Part shown: piece by piece, positions 13,238-18,623 of the stretch
How the letters are laid out: each line of letters opens with the position of its first letter
Numbering within the stretch: position 1 is the first letter of the stretch
From: Betaproteobacteria bacterium
GTDB taxonomy: Bacteria > Pseudomonadota > Gammaproteobacteria > Burkholderiales > SG8-39
NCBI GenBank assembly: GCA_019509895.1
Contig: JAEKLK010000200.1
Span: 1 to 18,623, forward strand
Direction of reading: 5' to 3'
DNA length: 18,623 nucleotides
Position numbers and translations under genes: made by a program
The notes under the pieces: generated by a model
What the model saw: the letters and a program-made list of their open reading frames with translations, nothing else
Told to the model about the DNA's origin: nothing
The model's database searches: none

Positions 13238-13870
13238 ATGCAATCGCAGCTTGCCATGACGCGTCCTGCTGCCTCCGCAAGTGCCGCTGCCCATCCGCAT
13301 GTGCTGGTCGTCGACGACGATCCGACCATCCGCGAGCTGGTCAGCGACTATCTCGGCAAGAACGAGCTGCGCGTCACCGCGGTGAGCGATGGCAGCGCCA
13401 TGCGGGACGTCCTTAAGGACCAGGTGATCGACCTCCTGGTGCTCGACCTCGGCCTGCGCGGCGAGGACGGCATGGCGATCGCGCGGCGCATGCGCGACGA
13501 GTCCGAGATCCCGATGGTCATGCTCACCGGCCGCGTCGAGGAAGCCGACCGTGTCATGGGTCTGGAGCTCGGCGCGGACGACTACATCACCAAGCCCTTC
13601 AGCCCGCGCGAGCTGCTGGCGCGTATCCGCACCGTGCTGCGCCGCCGGCGCGCGGAAGTGCGCCAGGGCAAGCCCGAGGGCATCCGCGCCTACCGCTTCG
13701 ACGGCTGGGAGTTGAACCTGAACCTTCGGCGCCTCACCTCGCCCGACGGCGGCGCGGTAGGCCTCACCAACGGCGAATTCAGCCTGCTGGTGGTCATGCT
13801 CGGCGCGCCGAACCGCATCGAGCGCGGCGCCGGCTATGTCTTCGGCGTTCCGGTCGAAACCGTCTACTAG
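13238..13870 (+). CDS. OmpR/PhoB-type response regulator lacking most of its DNA-binding domain
   Basis: The product is a 210-aa protein. The receiver is complete: VLVVDDDPTIRELV, phospho-acceptor Asp70 (LLVLDLGLRGEDG), Thr97 in VMLTGR, Lys119 in YITKPFSPRELLARIR. The winged-helix output begins normally (YRFDGWELNLNLRRLTSPDG, then VGLTNGEFSLLVVML) but after GAPNR it jumps to IERGAGYVFGVPVETVY, the last strand pair. About 45 residues between Asn192 and Arg193 that hold helices 2 and 3, including the recognition helix, are missing. The frame stays open across the join. Full-length relatives run near 240-250 aa. The protein should still accept phosphate but should not bind DNA in the usual way. 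The start at 13238 or 13256 is uncertain; neither has a ribosome site. It ends in a 4-base overlap with the convergent cytochrome gene. Confidence 0.82.
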   Translation: MQSQLAMTRPAASASAAAHPHVLVVDDDPTIRELVSDYLGKNELRVTAVSDGSAMRDVLKDQVIDLLVLDLGLRGEDGMAIARRMRDESEIPMVMLTGRVEEADRVMGLELGADDYITKPFSPRELLARIRTVLRRRRAEVRQGKPEGIRAYRFDGWELNLNLRRLTSPDGGAVGLTNGEFSLLVVMLGAPNRIERGAGYVFGVPVETVY

Positions 13871-15882
13871 CGGTAGCGTTCGACATCCAGCGCCGACACC
13901 GGCGCACCGCTGTTTCCCCACGACGCCCGCACGTACGTAAGAACAGAGGCCACGTCCTGGTCGCTGAGGACGGCGAAGTAGGGCGGCATGCCGTACGGCC
14001 GCGGATTGGCGGCGGTGACCGGCGCATAGCCGCCGTTCAGCACCGCCTTGATGCCATTGGCCGCCACCGCCGCGTTCATGCTCGGATTGCCGGCGAGCGG
14101 CGGGTAGGCCGGGGCGGCGCCTTCGCCGCGATCACCATGGCACTCGGCACAGTGCTCCCCATATAACTCCGCACCGCGCAGCAGCGCGCGCTCGCTCGAT
14201 CGGGCAACGGACTTCGCCGCCGGCGGCGGCGCCGTCGACGAGTGAAGGTATGCGGCCATCGCGCGCGCGTCCTCGGCCGAGAGATGCTGCGTGCTGCGAA
14301 ACACCACCTCGGCCATCGGCCCCATCGCCGTGGCGCGCGGCGCCACGCCGGTCGTCAGCAGCGCGGCGATGTGCGACGCCTCCCAGCCGGCCATCGGCGG
14401 CGCATACCAGTTTTGCATCGGGATGACGCCGCCGCCGAGGTCGAGGCGGTGGCTGACGGCACCGAACATGTTGCGGCTCGCGTGGCAGGCGTCGCAGTGG
14501 CCGAGGCCGCGCACCAGGTAGGCGCCGCGGTTCCACTCGGCGCTGCGGCTTTCATCCGGCCGGAAGGTGCCGGAACGGAAGTAAAGCGCGCGCCATGCGC
14601 GCAGCGCCACCTGCGTGCGGTACGGGAAGCGCACCCCATGTTCGCTGTTGGCGCGCGAGACCGCGGGCAGGCTGCGCAGATAGTCGAACATCGCATCCGC
14701 GTCTTCCCGCATTACCTGCGTGAAGTTGGGATAGGGAAAGGCGGGATAGAGGAGCCGTCCGTCCTTCGATCGCCCCTCGTGCAGCGCGCGCCAGAAATCC
14801 TCACGCGACCAGGTGCCGATGCCGGTCGCGGCATCCGAGGTGATGTTGCTCGAATAGACGGTGCCGAACGGCGTCTCGATCGCGCGTCCGCCGGCGTACG
14901 GCGCGCCGCCGATCGCCGTATGGCAGGCGATGCAGTCGCCCGCGGCGACCAGGTAGGCGCCACGGCCACCGGCCGGCGCGGCGCCCGGCGGCCGCGGCGC
15001 AGACGCGCGCTCGACGCTGCCGCATTCGAGCGGCAGCTTGCGCGCTCGGCGCTCGGCGCTCAGGCGCGCCGGCACCGGTTGCGACGCGAGCCACGCGGTG
15101 ACGAGCGGCACATCCGAGGGCGCGAGCCTGCGCGCGACCTCCGCCATGCAATCGGGCTCGACCGAGCGCAGCTTGCCGTTTCGCCAGGCGCCGAACTGCG
15201 CGTTCATGTATTGGCGCGGCAGGCCAAGAAGCGACGGAATGGCAGGCTCGACGCCGGAGAGCGTCGCGCCGTGGCACGAGACACACGCCGGCACATCGCG
15301 CGCGGGATCGCCCTGCTGGACGAGATCAGCCACGCGCTTCGACTGCTCCACGCTCAACGCGGGCGTCTCGGGCGGCGGATACGGCAGATCCAGCTTCGCG
15401 AAGTAGGCGGCCATGTCGCGCAGATAGTCGTCGGTCATGTACTGCACGAGGTAGACCATCGGCGGATAACCGCGCCGCCCATCGCGAAAGCTCGCGAGCT
15501 GATTGAGGAGGTAGCCCGCCGGCTTGCCGGCGATGCGCGGTGAGAAGCCTTCCTTCGTCGTCTGGGTTTCGGCGCCGTGGCAGGTGGCGCAAGGCCGCGC
15601 GCGTTCTTCCATCGTGTCGGCCACCACGACCGGCCCATGCGGCGGCCTGCGGGGCGCCGCGGGTGACGCTTGTGGCGCCTGCGCCGAGCGCGACGTGGCG
15701 CGATCGGCGGCGACGAATCGCACCAGCGCGACAATCGCGCCGACCAGCAAGAGGGCCGCCAGGAGTCCGGCGAGGATCATGGTCCCCGGCCCCACGTCGT
15801 CCAGGTCGCGCGCCGCATCGCCTTTGCGGCGCACGCCGAAGAACGACCAAAACACCGCCCGGATCACCCGCAGCAGCCGCAT
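13867..15882 (-). CDS. Pentaheme cytochrome c: DUF2970-like anchor fused to diheme and triheme units
   Basis: The product is a 671-aa membrane-anchored, periplasmic electron carrier. Residues 1-60 (LRVIRAVFWSFFGVRRK, then a charged stretch and a long span at about 35-57) resemble DUF2970, normally a separate small membrane protein. Two c4-type heme domains follow, CATCH at 98-102 and CVSCH at 200-204, with AGKPAGYLLNQLASFRDGRR typical of that group. The last part has CIACH (317-321), CDACH (463-467) and CAECH (578-582), arranged as in the triheme subunit of membrane-bound alcohol or gluconate dehydrogenases. Such subunits pass electrons from a periplasmic dehydrogenase to quinone or an oxidase. 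No dehydrogenase gene is near. ATG at 15882 is preferred; a GTG at 15897 adds five residues. Ribosome sites are weak. The fusion is read directly; the partner is inferred. Confidence 0.87.
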   Translation of the reverse strand: MRLLRVIRAVFWSFFGVRRKGDAARDLDDVGPGTMILAGLLAALLLVGAIVALVRFVAADRATSRSAQAPQASPAAPRRPPHGPVVVADTMEERARPCATCHGAETQTTKEGFSPRIAGKPAGYLLNQLASFRDGRRGYPPMVYLVQYMTDDYLRDMAAYFAKLDLPYPPPETPALSVEQSKRVADLVQQGDPARDVPACVSCHGATLSGVEPAIPSLLGLPRQYMNAQFGAWRNGKLRSVEPDCMAEVARRLAPSDVPLVTAWLASQPVPARLSAERRARKLPLECGSVERASAPRPPGAAPAGGRGAYLVAAGDCIACHTAIGGAPYAGGRAIETPFGTVYSSNITSDAATGIGTWSREDFWRALHEGRSKDGRLLYPAFPYPNFTQVMREDADAMFDYLRSLPAVSRANSEHGVRFPYRTQVALRAWRALYFRSGTFRPDESRSAEWNRGAYLVRGLGHCDACHASRNMFGAVSHRLDLGGGVIPMQNWYAPPMAGWEASHIAALLTTGVAPRATAMGPMAEVVFRSTQHLSAEDARAMAAYLHSSTAPPPAAKSVARSSERALLRGAELYGEHCAECHGDRGEGAAPAYPPLAGNPSMNAAVAANGIKAVLNGGYAPVTAANPRPYGMPPYFAVLSDQDVASVLTYVRASWGNSGAPVSALDVERYR

Positions 15883-16030
15883 GGCCGGCGTTATCACCGG
15901 TCTTCTGCCGTCAGCGCAAGTCGCACATAGCCCTACCTGCGCTCGTTTCGGTTGTAACGCCGGCGGCGCTCGCCGACATGTTGGCGCAGCGCCGCCTGCT
16001 TACCTTGGATCGGGACAACACGGAGGATGT

Positions 16031-16342
16031 ATGGCCAAGGCAGCACTGGAAGCGAAATCGACCCGCCCGCATGGGCTTGGCAGCGAGCGCGCCGAAGCGC
16101 TCATCGCCAAGCGCGCGCAGGAGCTTTTCGATCGCCTGCCACCGCTGCTCGGCTTTTCCTTCGACGAGACGCTCTCAGGCGTCGACGTAGAGCTGCAGCG
16201 TTGGCCCGGCCACGCGTGGAGCGACGAGGTCTACGACGAGGTCGAGGCGCTCATCATGGAGTTCGCATCCGAGCTCGCGGCTGCGCATCCGCACGGTGGC
16301 GAGCGGCTGCGTGGGCGCAGCTTCGCGCGCCACGTCCACTAA
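16031..16342 (+). CDS. 103-aa hypothetical protein
   Basis: The product begins MAKAALEAKSTRPHGLGSER and has a charged, helical character throughout: AEALIAKRAQELFDRLPPLL, then a possible beta part around FDETLSGVDVELQRWPGHAW, then an acidic helix DEVYDEVEALIMEFASELAA. It ends RGRSFARHVH. There is no signal peptide or membrane span, so it should be cytoplasmic. GGAGG stands four bases before the ATG, which decides the start; the frame runs open far upstream without another good site. It is divergent from the cytochrome gene across a 148-base gap that contains a single GTAAC half-site near 15953. I do not recognise the family. Confidence 0.65.
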   Translation: MAKAALEAKSTRPHGLGSERAEALIAKRAQELFDRLPPLLGFSFDETLSGVDVELQRWPGHAWSDEVYDEVEALIMEFASELAAAHPHGGERLRGRSFARHVH

Positions 16343-16347
16343 CCGCC

Positions 16348-16376
16348 TTGCAATGATGCGCCATCCAACCGATTAC
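16348..16376 (+). promoter_or_regulatory. Candidate promoter for the C-rich-loop RNA
   Basis: TTGCAA (16348-16353) and GATTAC (16371-16376) are separated by exactly 17 bases. They match the sigma-70 consensus at 4 and 3 of 6 positions. A start about seven bases downstream would fall at the first bases of the hairpin at 16379. Confidence 0.35.
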
Positions 16377-16378
16377 CC

Positions 16379-16467
16379 CGGCCTCGCCACTGCTGTTCAG
16401 GGACCTCCGCTCTTCTCCTCCTCCCCCTCTCTGGTGGCTCCTTGATGTGGCGAGGCCGTTTTCTATT
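16379..16467 (+). ncRNA. Candidate small RNA or leader: long hairpin with a C/U-rich loop and U tail
   Basis: CGGCCTCGCCAC (16379-16390) and GTGGCGAGGCCG (16447-16458) are perfect 12-base complements. They are followed by TTTTCTATT, as in a Rho-independent terminator. The 56-base loop contains an unbroken 23-base pyrimidine run (16410-16432) with CUCCUCCUCCCCC at its heart. This is complementary to GGAGG ribosome sites. ACC and GGT flanking the run could extend the stem and present it. The unit lies between the 103-aa gene and the MKSILDPSFRY gene, which starts 18 bases after the stem. It could be a free RNA of about 85 bases or an attenuator-like leader. C-rich anti-Shine-Dalgarno loops are known from alphaproteobacterial small RNAs; the match here is by motif only. 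Confidence 0.5.
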
Positions 16468-16476
16468 CGGGCGCCG

Positions 16477-16638
16477 ATGAAAAGCATCCTCGATCCGTCG
16501 TTCCGCTACGTGCCGAGCCACGCCACCGACGTGCGCAAGACTTTCGATCGCATCCGGCGGGAGGTCGAGGCGGCCGCGCACCGGCCGGTCGATACAGTCG
16601 TGCAGATCAAGCGCGACAAGACCGTCGCCGCCGCCTAG
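16477..16638 (+). CDS. 53-aa conserved-looking small protein (MKSILDPSFRY type)
   Basis: The product is MKSILDPSFRYVPSHATDVR followed by KTFDRIRREVEAAAHRPVDT and a basic tail. I recall short proteins with the same opening (MKSILDPSFRY, then a TD-R-TF-RIRRE helix) in many betaproteobacteria, all without known function. There is no signal peptide or membrane span; the Arg/Lys-rich helix suggests binding to nucleic acid or a partner protein. The start at 16477 matches that shared beginning; the frame also opens at a GTG at 16447 inside the hairpin arm. There is no clear ribosome site, only GGGCGCC, so translation may depend on the leader structure directly upstream. The gene ends 30 bases from the convergent DsrE-like gene, with a short CCGCA/TGCGG hairpin between. 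Confidence 0.72.
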   Translation: MKSILDPSFRYVPSHATDVRKTFDRIRREVEAAAHRPVDTVVQIKRDKTVAAA

Positions 16639-16668
16639 GCGCGCGGTCCGCAGCCGGATTGCGGCAAT

Positions 16669-17055
16669 TTACGAGCAGATGGTGCGCAGCCTCGCGTCTG
16701 CCCCGGTCGGGGCGCCCTGCGTCCAGACGTCCGAGGAATCCACGGCAACGATGCCCGGCAGCAGATCGGCCGGCCGCAGACGCTCCTTCCTGAGGTCGCG
16801 CTCGCATACGAACACCACGGCGCCGTCGCTGCGTGCACGCTCGAGCAGCGAGCGCACTTCTTCGTCGGCACGCGAAGCGCGCACGCGCAGCACCTGGCGG
16901 CGCAGGATCAGCAGCCGGTAGCTCGACGCGTGCGGCGCGGCGACCGCGTCTTCGAGACTCGCGCCACGGCCGACGATCACCAGATCGGCATCGGCGGCCT
17001 GCGCCGCGCTGCCCAGGACGATTCCCAGTGCGACCAGTATTGATTGGATTTTCAC
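16669..17055 (-). CDS. DsrE-like protein with a signal peptide
   Basis: The product is a 128-aa protein. Residues 1-20 (MKIQSILVALGIVLGSAAQA) form a Sec signal peptide. The later part, GAVVFVCERDLRKERLRPAD and LLPGIVAVDSSDVW, follows the DsrE-family pattern in which a cysteine (here Cys102 or so, in FVCE) is followed by a helix and then an LPG turn. DsrE-type proteins handle sulfur or bind small molecules; the exported forms are not characterised as far as I know. The start is a GTG at 17055 without a strong ribosome site. A second cysteine is the penultimate residue of the chain (RTICS). It is divergent from the exported UPF0301 gene across a 100-base gap. The family assignment is moderate. 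Confidence 0.6.
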   Translation of the reverse strand: MKIQSILVALGIVLGSAAQAADADLVIVGRGASLEDAVAAPHASSYRLLILRRQVLRVRASRADEEVRSLLERARSDGAVVFVCERDLRKERLRPADLLPGIVAVDSSDVWTQGAPTGADARLRTICS

Positions 17056-17101
17056 GCCGCAAGTTTGTAGCCGCGGCGAGGCGCGCTATTTCAACGGTAA
17101 T

Positions 17102-17116
17102 GCAGGCGTCGCCTGC
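17102..17116. repeat. Small inverted repeat between the DsrE-like and UPF0301 genes
   Basis: GCAGGC, a GTC loop and GCCTGC lie midway between the two divergent starts (17055 and 17156). It may be an operator for either gene. The arms are only six bases, so chance is not excluded. Confidence 0.3.
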
Positions 17117-17155
17117 TGCAATCCTTCGGCAAGGCCATCGCGGCAACTTGGCACC

Positions 17156-17734
17156 ATGACTCGAGCCCTCCTTCTCGCCCTCGTGCTTTTCGCGGCCGCG
17201 CCGCTGCGTGCGCAGGATCTGTCGCAGCCGATGATCCTCGTCGCAACGCCGGAGCTCGTCGACTCGATCTACTCCCGCACGGTGCTGGTCGTCTCGCCGC
17301 TCGGCGGCGGCGAGCACATCGGCTTCATCGTCAACCGCCCAACCGAATTGACGCTCGGCAAGATCTTCCCCGAGGACGCAGGGTCGCAGAAAGTGCGCGA
17401 GCCGGTGTACCTCGGCGGCCCCGTGCGCCCCGAGCTGATCTTCGCGCTGGTCGAGCGCGCCACCAGCCCGGGCGGCAAATCGCTGCCCGTGATGCCAGGA
17501 CTCTATGCCGCGATCGAGCAAAAGACGGTCGACAAGATCATCCGCGACCAGCCGAGCGATGCGCGCTTTTTCGCCGGCTTCGTCGCTTGGCAGCCCGGCG
17601 AGCTCTCCGACGAGCTGAAGAACGGCGCCTGGTACGTGCTCGCCCCCGATGCTCATCTCGTGCTCGACAACCCGGCGCCGGGCCTGTGGCAGGAGCTGGT
17701 GCGGCGCTCGCAGATGTCGGCGAACGCCATTTGA
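17156..17734 (+). CDS. UPF0301/YqgE (AlgH)-like protein with a signal peptide
   Basis: The product is a 192-aa protein of the YqgE/AlgH family (DUF179). Landmarks are MILVATPELVDSIYSRTVLV, then GFIVNRPTELTLGKIF, VYLGGPVRPELIFALVE, and near the end RFFAGFVAWQPGELSDELKN with GAWYVLAPD. Ordinary family members are cytoplasmic and begin directly at the IA(M/T)P strand. Here a 19-residue Sec signal (MTRALLLALVLFAAAPLRAQ) precedes that strand, so this copy should be periplasmic. The biochemical role of the family is unknown; AlgH is linked by name to alginate regulation in Pseudomonas. The ATG at 17156 has a weak ribosome site. A lipoprotein gene follows after 106 bases. No yqgF (ruvX), the common genomic partner of yqgE, is adjacent, which fits a divergent paralogue. 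Confidence 0.88.
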   Translation: MTRALLLALVLFAAAPLRAQDLSQPMILVATPELVDSIYSRTVLVVSPLGGGEHIGFIVNRPTELTLGKIFPEDAGSQKVREPVYLGGPVRPELIFALVERATSPGGKSLPVMPGLYAAIEQKTVDKIIRDQPSDARFFAGFVAWQPGELSDELKNGAWYVLAPDAHLVLDNPAPGLWQELVRRSQMSANAI

Positions 17735-17840
17735 TTGCGGGCGTAACGAGATAGGCCGGTGCTGAAACGACGGGGCTACACCAGGCCGGCACAGTTAGCG
17801 GAAGACATATCCCGTCAACCAGGACACCCAGGAGCACGTT

Positions 17841-18017
17841 ATGAAGAAAGCCATGCTTGCCGCCGCGATTACCCTGCTCGCTGCGTGCTCGACGCTACCG
17901 GACAGCATCAAGGGTCCGTTCGCGCGCGCCGCGCACGGCGCCACCACGACCGACACGGTGGATCAACCCGCCGCGCCCAGCCCGTTCCCGGCCGTCACGG
18001 ACAAGGGTCTCTTCTAG
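17841..18017 (+). CDS. 58-aa lipoprotein, hypothetical
   Basis: The translation begins MKKAMLAAAITLLAACSTLP and continues to the end PFPAVTDKGLF. It has a short lysine N terminus, a hydrophobic stretch and the lipobox LLAAC, with lipidated Cys16. The mature part of 43 residues is Ala/Thr/Pro-rich and probably extended. AGGAG seven bases before the ATG is among the better ribosome sites in the window. No family is recognised; small lipoproteins of this size include entericidin-like peptides, but the sequence does not resemble them beyond the signal. A small membrane protein gene follows 19 bases later and may be cotranscribed. Confidence 0.72.
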   Translation: MKKAMLAAAITLLAACSTLPDSIKGPFARAAHGATTTDTVDQPAAPSPFPAVTDKGLF

Positions 18018-18036
18018 GCTTGCCTTGAAGAACCGC

Positions 18037-18204
18037 ATGCACCTGGTCGCGAGCCTGCGCTTTCTGCTGGGATTGCTGCGCACGAGCCTGCATGCGGCGG
18101 TCGTGGTCACCGTGTCGCTATCGCTCTTCCTGCTTTTCCTGCTGTGGTCGCTGCTGCAGCTCATCGAGGAGCCGGCCGCCCTGATCGAGCGGCGCGCGCG
18201 CTAG
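18037..18204 (+). CDS. 55-aa single-span membrane protein, hypothetical
   Basis: The translation begins MHLVASLRFLLGLLRTSLHA and continues with a strongly hydrophobic segment AVVVTVSLSLFLLFLLWSLL (residues 21-40), then a polar C terminus ending ALIERRAR. One membrane helix is clear; an amphipathic helix precedes it. The ribosome site is weak (GAAGAA); a TTG at 18025 is an alternative in-frame start. It follows the lipoprotein gene by 19 bases. No family is recognised. A 9-bp palindrome lies 18 bases after the stop. Confidence 0.5.
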   Translation: MHLVASLRFLLGLLRTSLHAAVVVTVSLSLFLLFLLWSLLQLIEEPAALIERRAR

Positions 18205-18222
18205 TCGACCTTCGGCACAGAT

Positions 18223-18243
18223 ATTTCGTACTTAGTACGAAAT
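18223..18243. repeat. AT-rich 9-bp perfect inverted repeat between convergent genes
   Basis: ATTTCGTAC (18223-18231), a TTA loop and GTACGAAAT (18235-18243) are exact complements. It stands out in GC-rich surroundings. It lies between the convergent 55-aa gene (ends 18204) and the aapJ-like gene (ends 18258). Position fits a bidirectional terminator, while the sequence looks more like a repressor operator. Confidence 0.6.
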
Positions 18244-18257
18244 GTTTGCGGCACCGC

Positions 18258-18623
18258 TCAACGGATCGGCGGCACGTAGAGCAGGCCACCCTTGGTCCAC
18301 AGGCGGTTGTAGCCGCGCTCGAAACCGAGCGGCGCGAGATTCGCGTCAAAGCTTTCGGCGTAGTTGCCCACCTGCTTGACGATGTAATAGGCCCAGCGGT
18401 TGTCGAGCGAGAGCATCTTGCCGAGGTCGCCGCTCGCGCCGACGAAGCGCTGGATGGCGGGGTTGGCGCTCTTCGCCTGCTGGTCGATGTTCTCCGAAGA
18501 GAGGCCGAGCTCCTCGGCCTCGATTATGGCGAAAAGCGACCACTTGACGATGTCGAACCAGCGGTCGTCGCCATGGCGGACTGCCGGGCCGAGCGGTTCC
18601 TTGGAGATGAGCTCAGGCAGGAT
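18258..18623 (-). CDS. aapJ: AapJ-like general L-amino-acid-binding protein, C-terminal part
   Basis: The gene runs off the window edge; 121 residues of its C terminus are visible. They read ILPELISKEPLGPAVRHGDD, then RWFDIVKWSLFAIIEAEELG, and near the end NYAESFDANLAPLGFERGYN and GLLYVPPIR. This matches the end of AapJ, the periplasmic receptor of the AapJQMP amino-acid ABC transporter, where PLGP(A/V)VR and RG(Y/L)N-x-L(W/Y) are characteristic. No start is seen. In the usual operon the permease gene aapQ follows aapJ; here the gene is followed by an opposite-strand gene, so this receptor seems to stand alone or at the end of its operon. It has no reading-frame disruption in the visible part. 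Confidence 0.85.
   Translation of the reverse strand: MLPELISKEPLGPAVRHGDDRWFDIVKWSLFAIIEAEELGLSSENIDQQAKSANPAIQRFVGASGDLGKMLSLDNRWAYYIVKQVGNYAESFDANLAPLGFERGYNRLWTKGGLLYVPPIR

Noticed and set aside
14242..15543. Open frame of 433 codons on the plus strand opposite the cytochrome
   Set aside because: The minus strand has five CxxCH motifs in the right contexts. The plus-strand product is low-complexity Arg/Ala and has no recognisable domain.
16607..17656. Open frame of 349 codons on the minus strand over the DsrE-like and UPF0301 genes
   Set aside because: It covers genes on both strands that have signal peptides and family motifs. Its own translation has none.
1..18623. CRISPR arrays, tRNA or rRNA genes, insertion sequences, prophage or toxin-antitoxin genes
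   Set aside because: No regularly spaced repeats, cloverleaf signals, transposase or integrase motifs, or recognisable toxin-antitoxin pairs were seen on reading both strands.

Overview
This is a GC-rich window of roughly two-thirds G+C with codons ending mostly in G or C. It is most likely chromosomal DNA of a betaproteobacterium of Burkholderiales type. The lineage call rests on gene families seen in the translations: a Bug/TctC-type solute receptor with no transporter partner, a DUF2970-like membrane segment, a DUF2721 protein, a small protein with an FPASDP motif, and a short conserved-looking protein starting MKSILDPSFRY. No rRNA, tRNA, CRISPR array, transposase, integrase or phage gene was seen. 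It reads as ordinary chromosome that is dense in small genes and regulatory DNA.

Layout. Positions 1-3.5 kb hold a ClpP-like protease (minus), a divergent transglutaminase-like protein whose promoter suggests a leaderless mRNA, a Bug-family periplasmic receptor (minus), a secreted Tyr/Pro-rich small protein, and an MsrB with a Tat-like signal peptide followed by a hairpin terminator. Positions 3.7-6.9 kb hold a tightly overlapping operon for a 2-oxoacid (probably pyruvate) dehydrogenase complex: E1 alpha, E1 beta and a one-lipoyl E2, with no E3. It runs convergently into an orphan MlaF-like ABC ATPase. That ATPase is divergent from srkA, with only 17 bp between the two start codons and a perfect 16-bp palindrome over the mlaF start.

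Positions 8.6-10.1 kb form a small-protein region: a 55-aa membrane protein, a 61-aa FPASDP protein, a DUF2721 membrane protein and two overlapping microproteins. Positions 10.2-13.9 kb form a signalling locus: an 831-aa hybrid sensor kinase, a receiver-only regulator in the same operon, and a divergent OmpR-type regulator that appears to have lost most of its DNA-binding domain. Positions 13.9-15.9 kb encode a five-heme cytochrome c that looks like a fusion of a DUF2970 anchor, a diheme c4-like unit and a triheme dehydrogenase-type unit.

Positions 16.0-18.6 kb hold small hypothetical proteins, a candidate C-rich-loop small RNA or leader hairpin in front of the MKSILDPSFRY gene, an exported DsrE-like protein divergent from an exported UPF0301/YqgE-like protein, a 58-aa lipoprotein, a 55-aa membrane protein, and the 3' end of an AapJ-like amino-acid-binding protein cut by the window edge.

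The strongest leads are the C-rich-loop RNA candidate, the fused pentaheme cytochrome, the response regulator without a recognition helix, the shared TTAC-N4-GTAA palindromes in several promoters, and the mlaF/srkA start-codon palindrome. Family calls come from reading the translations and from memory of the families; no search was run.
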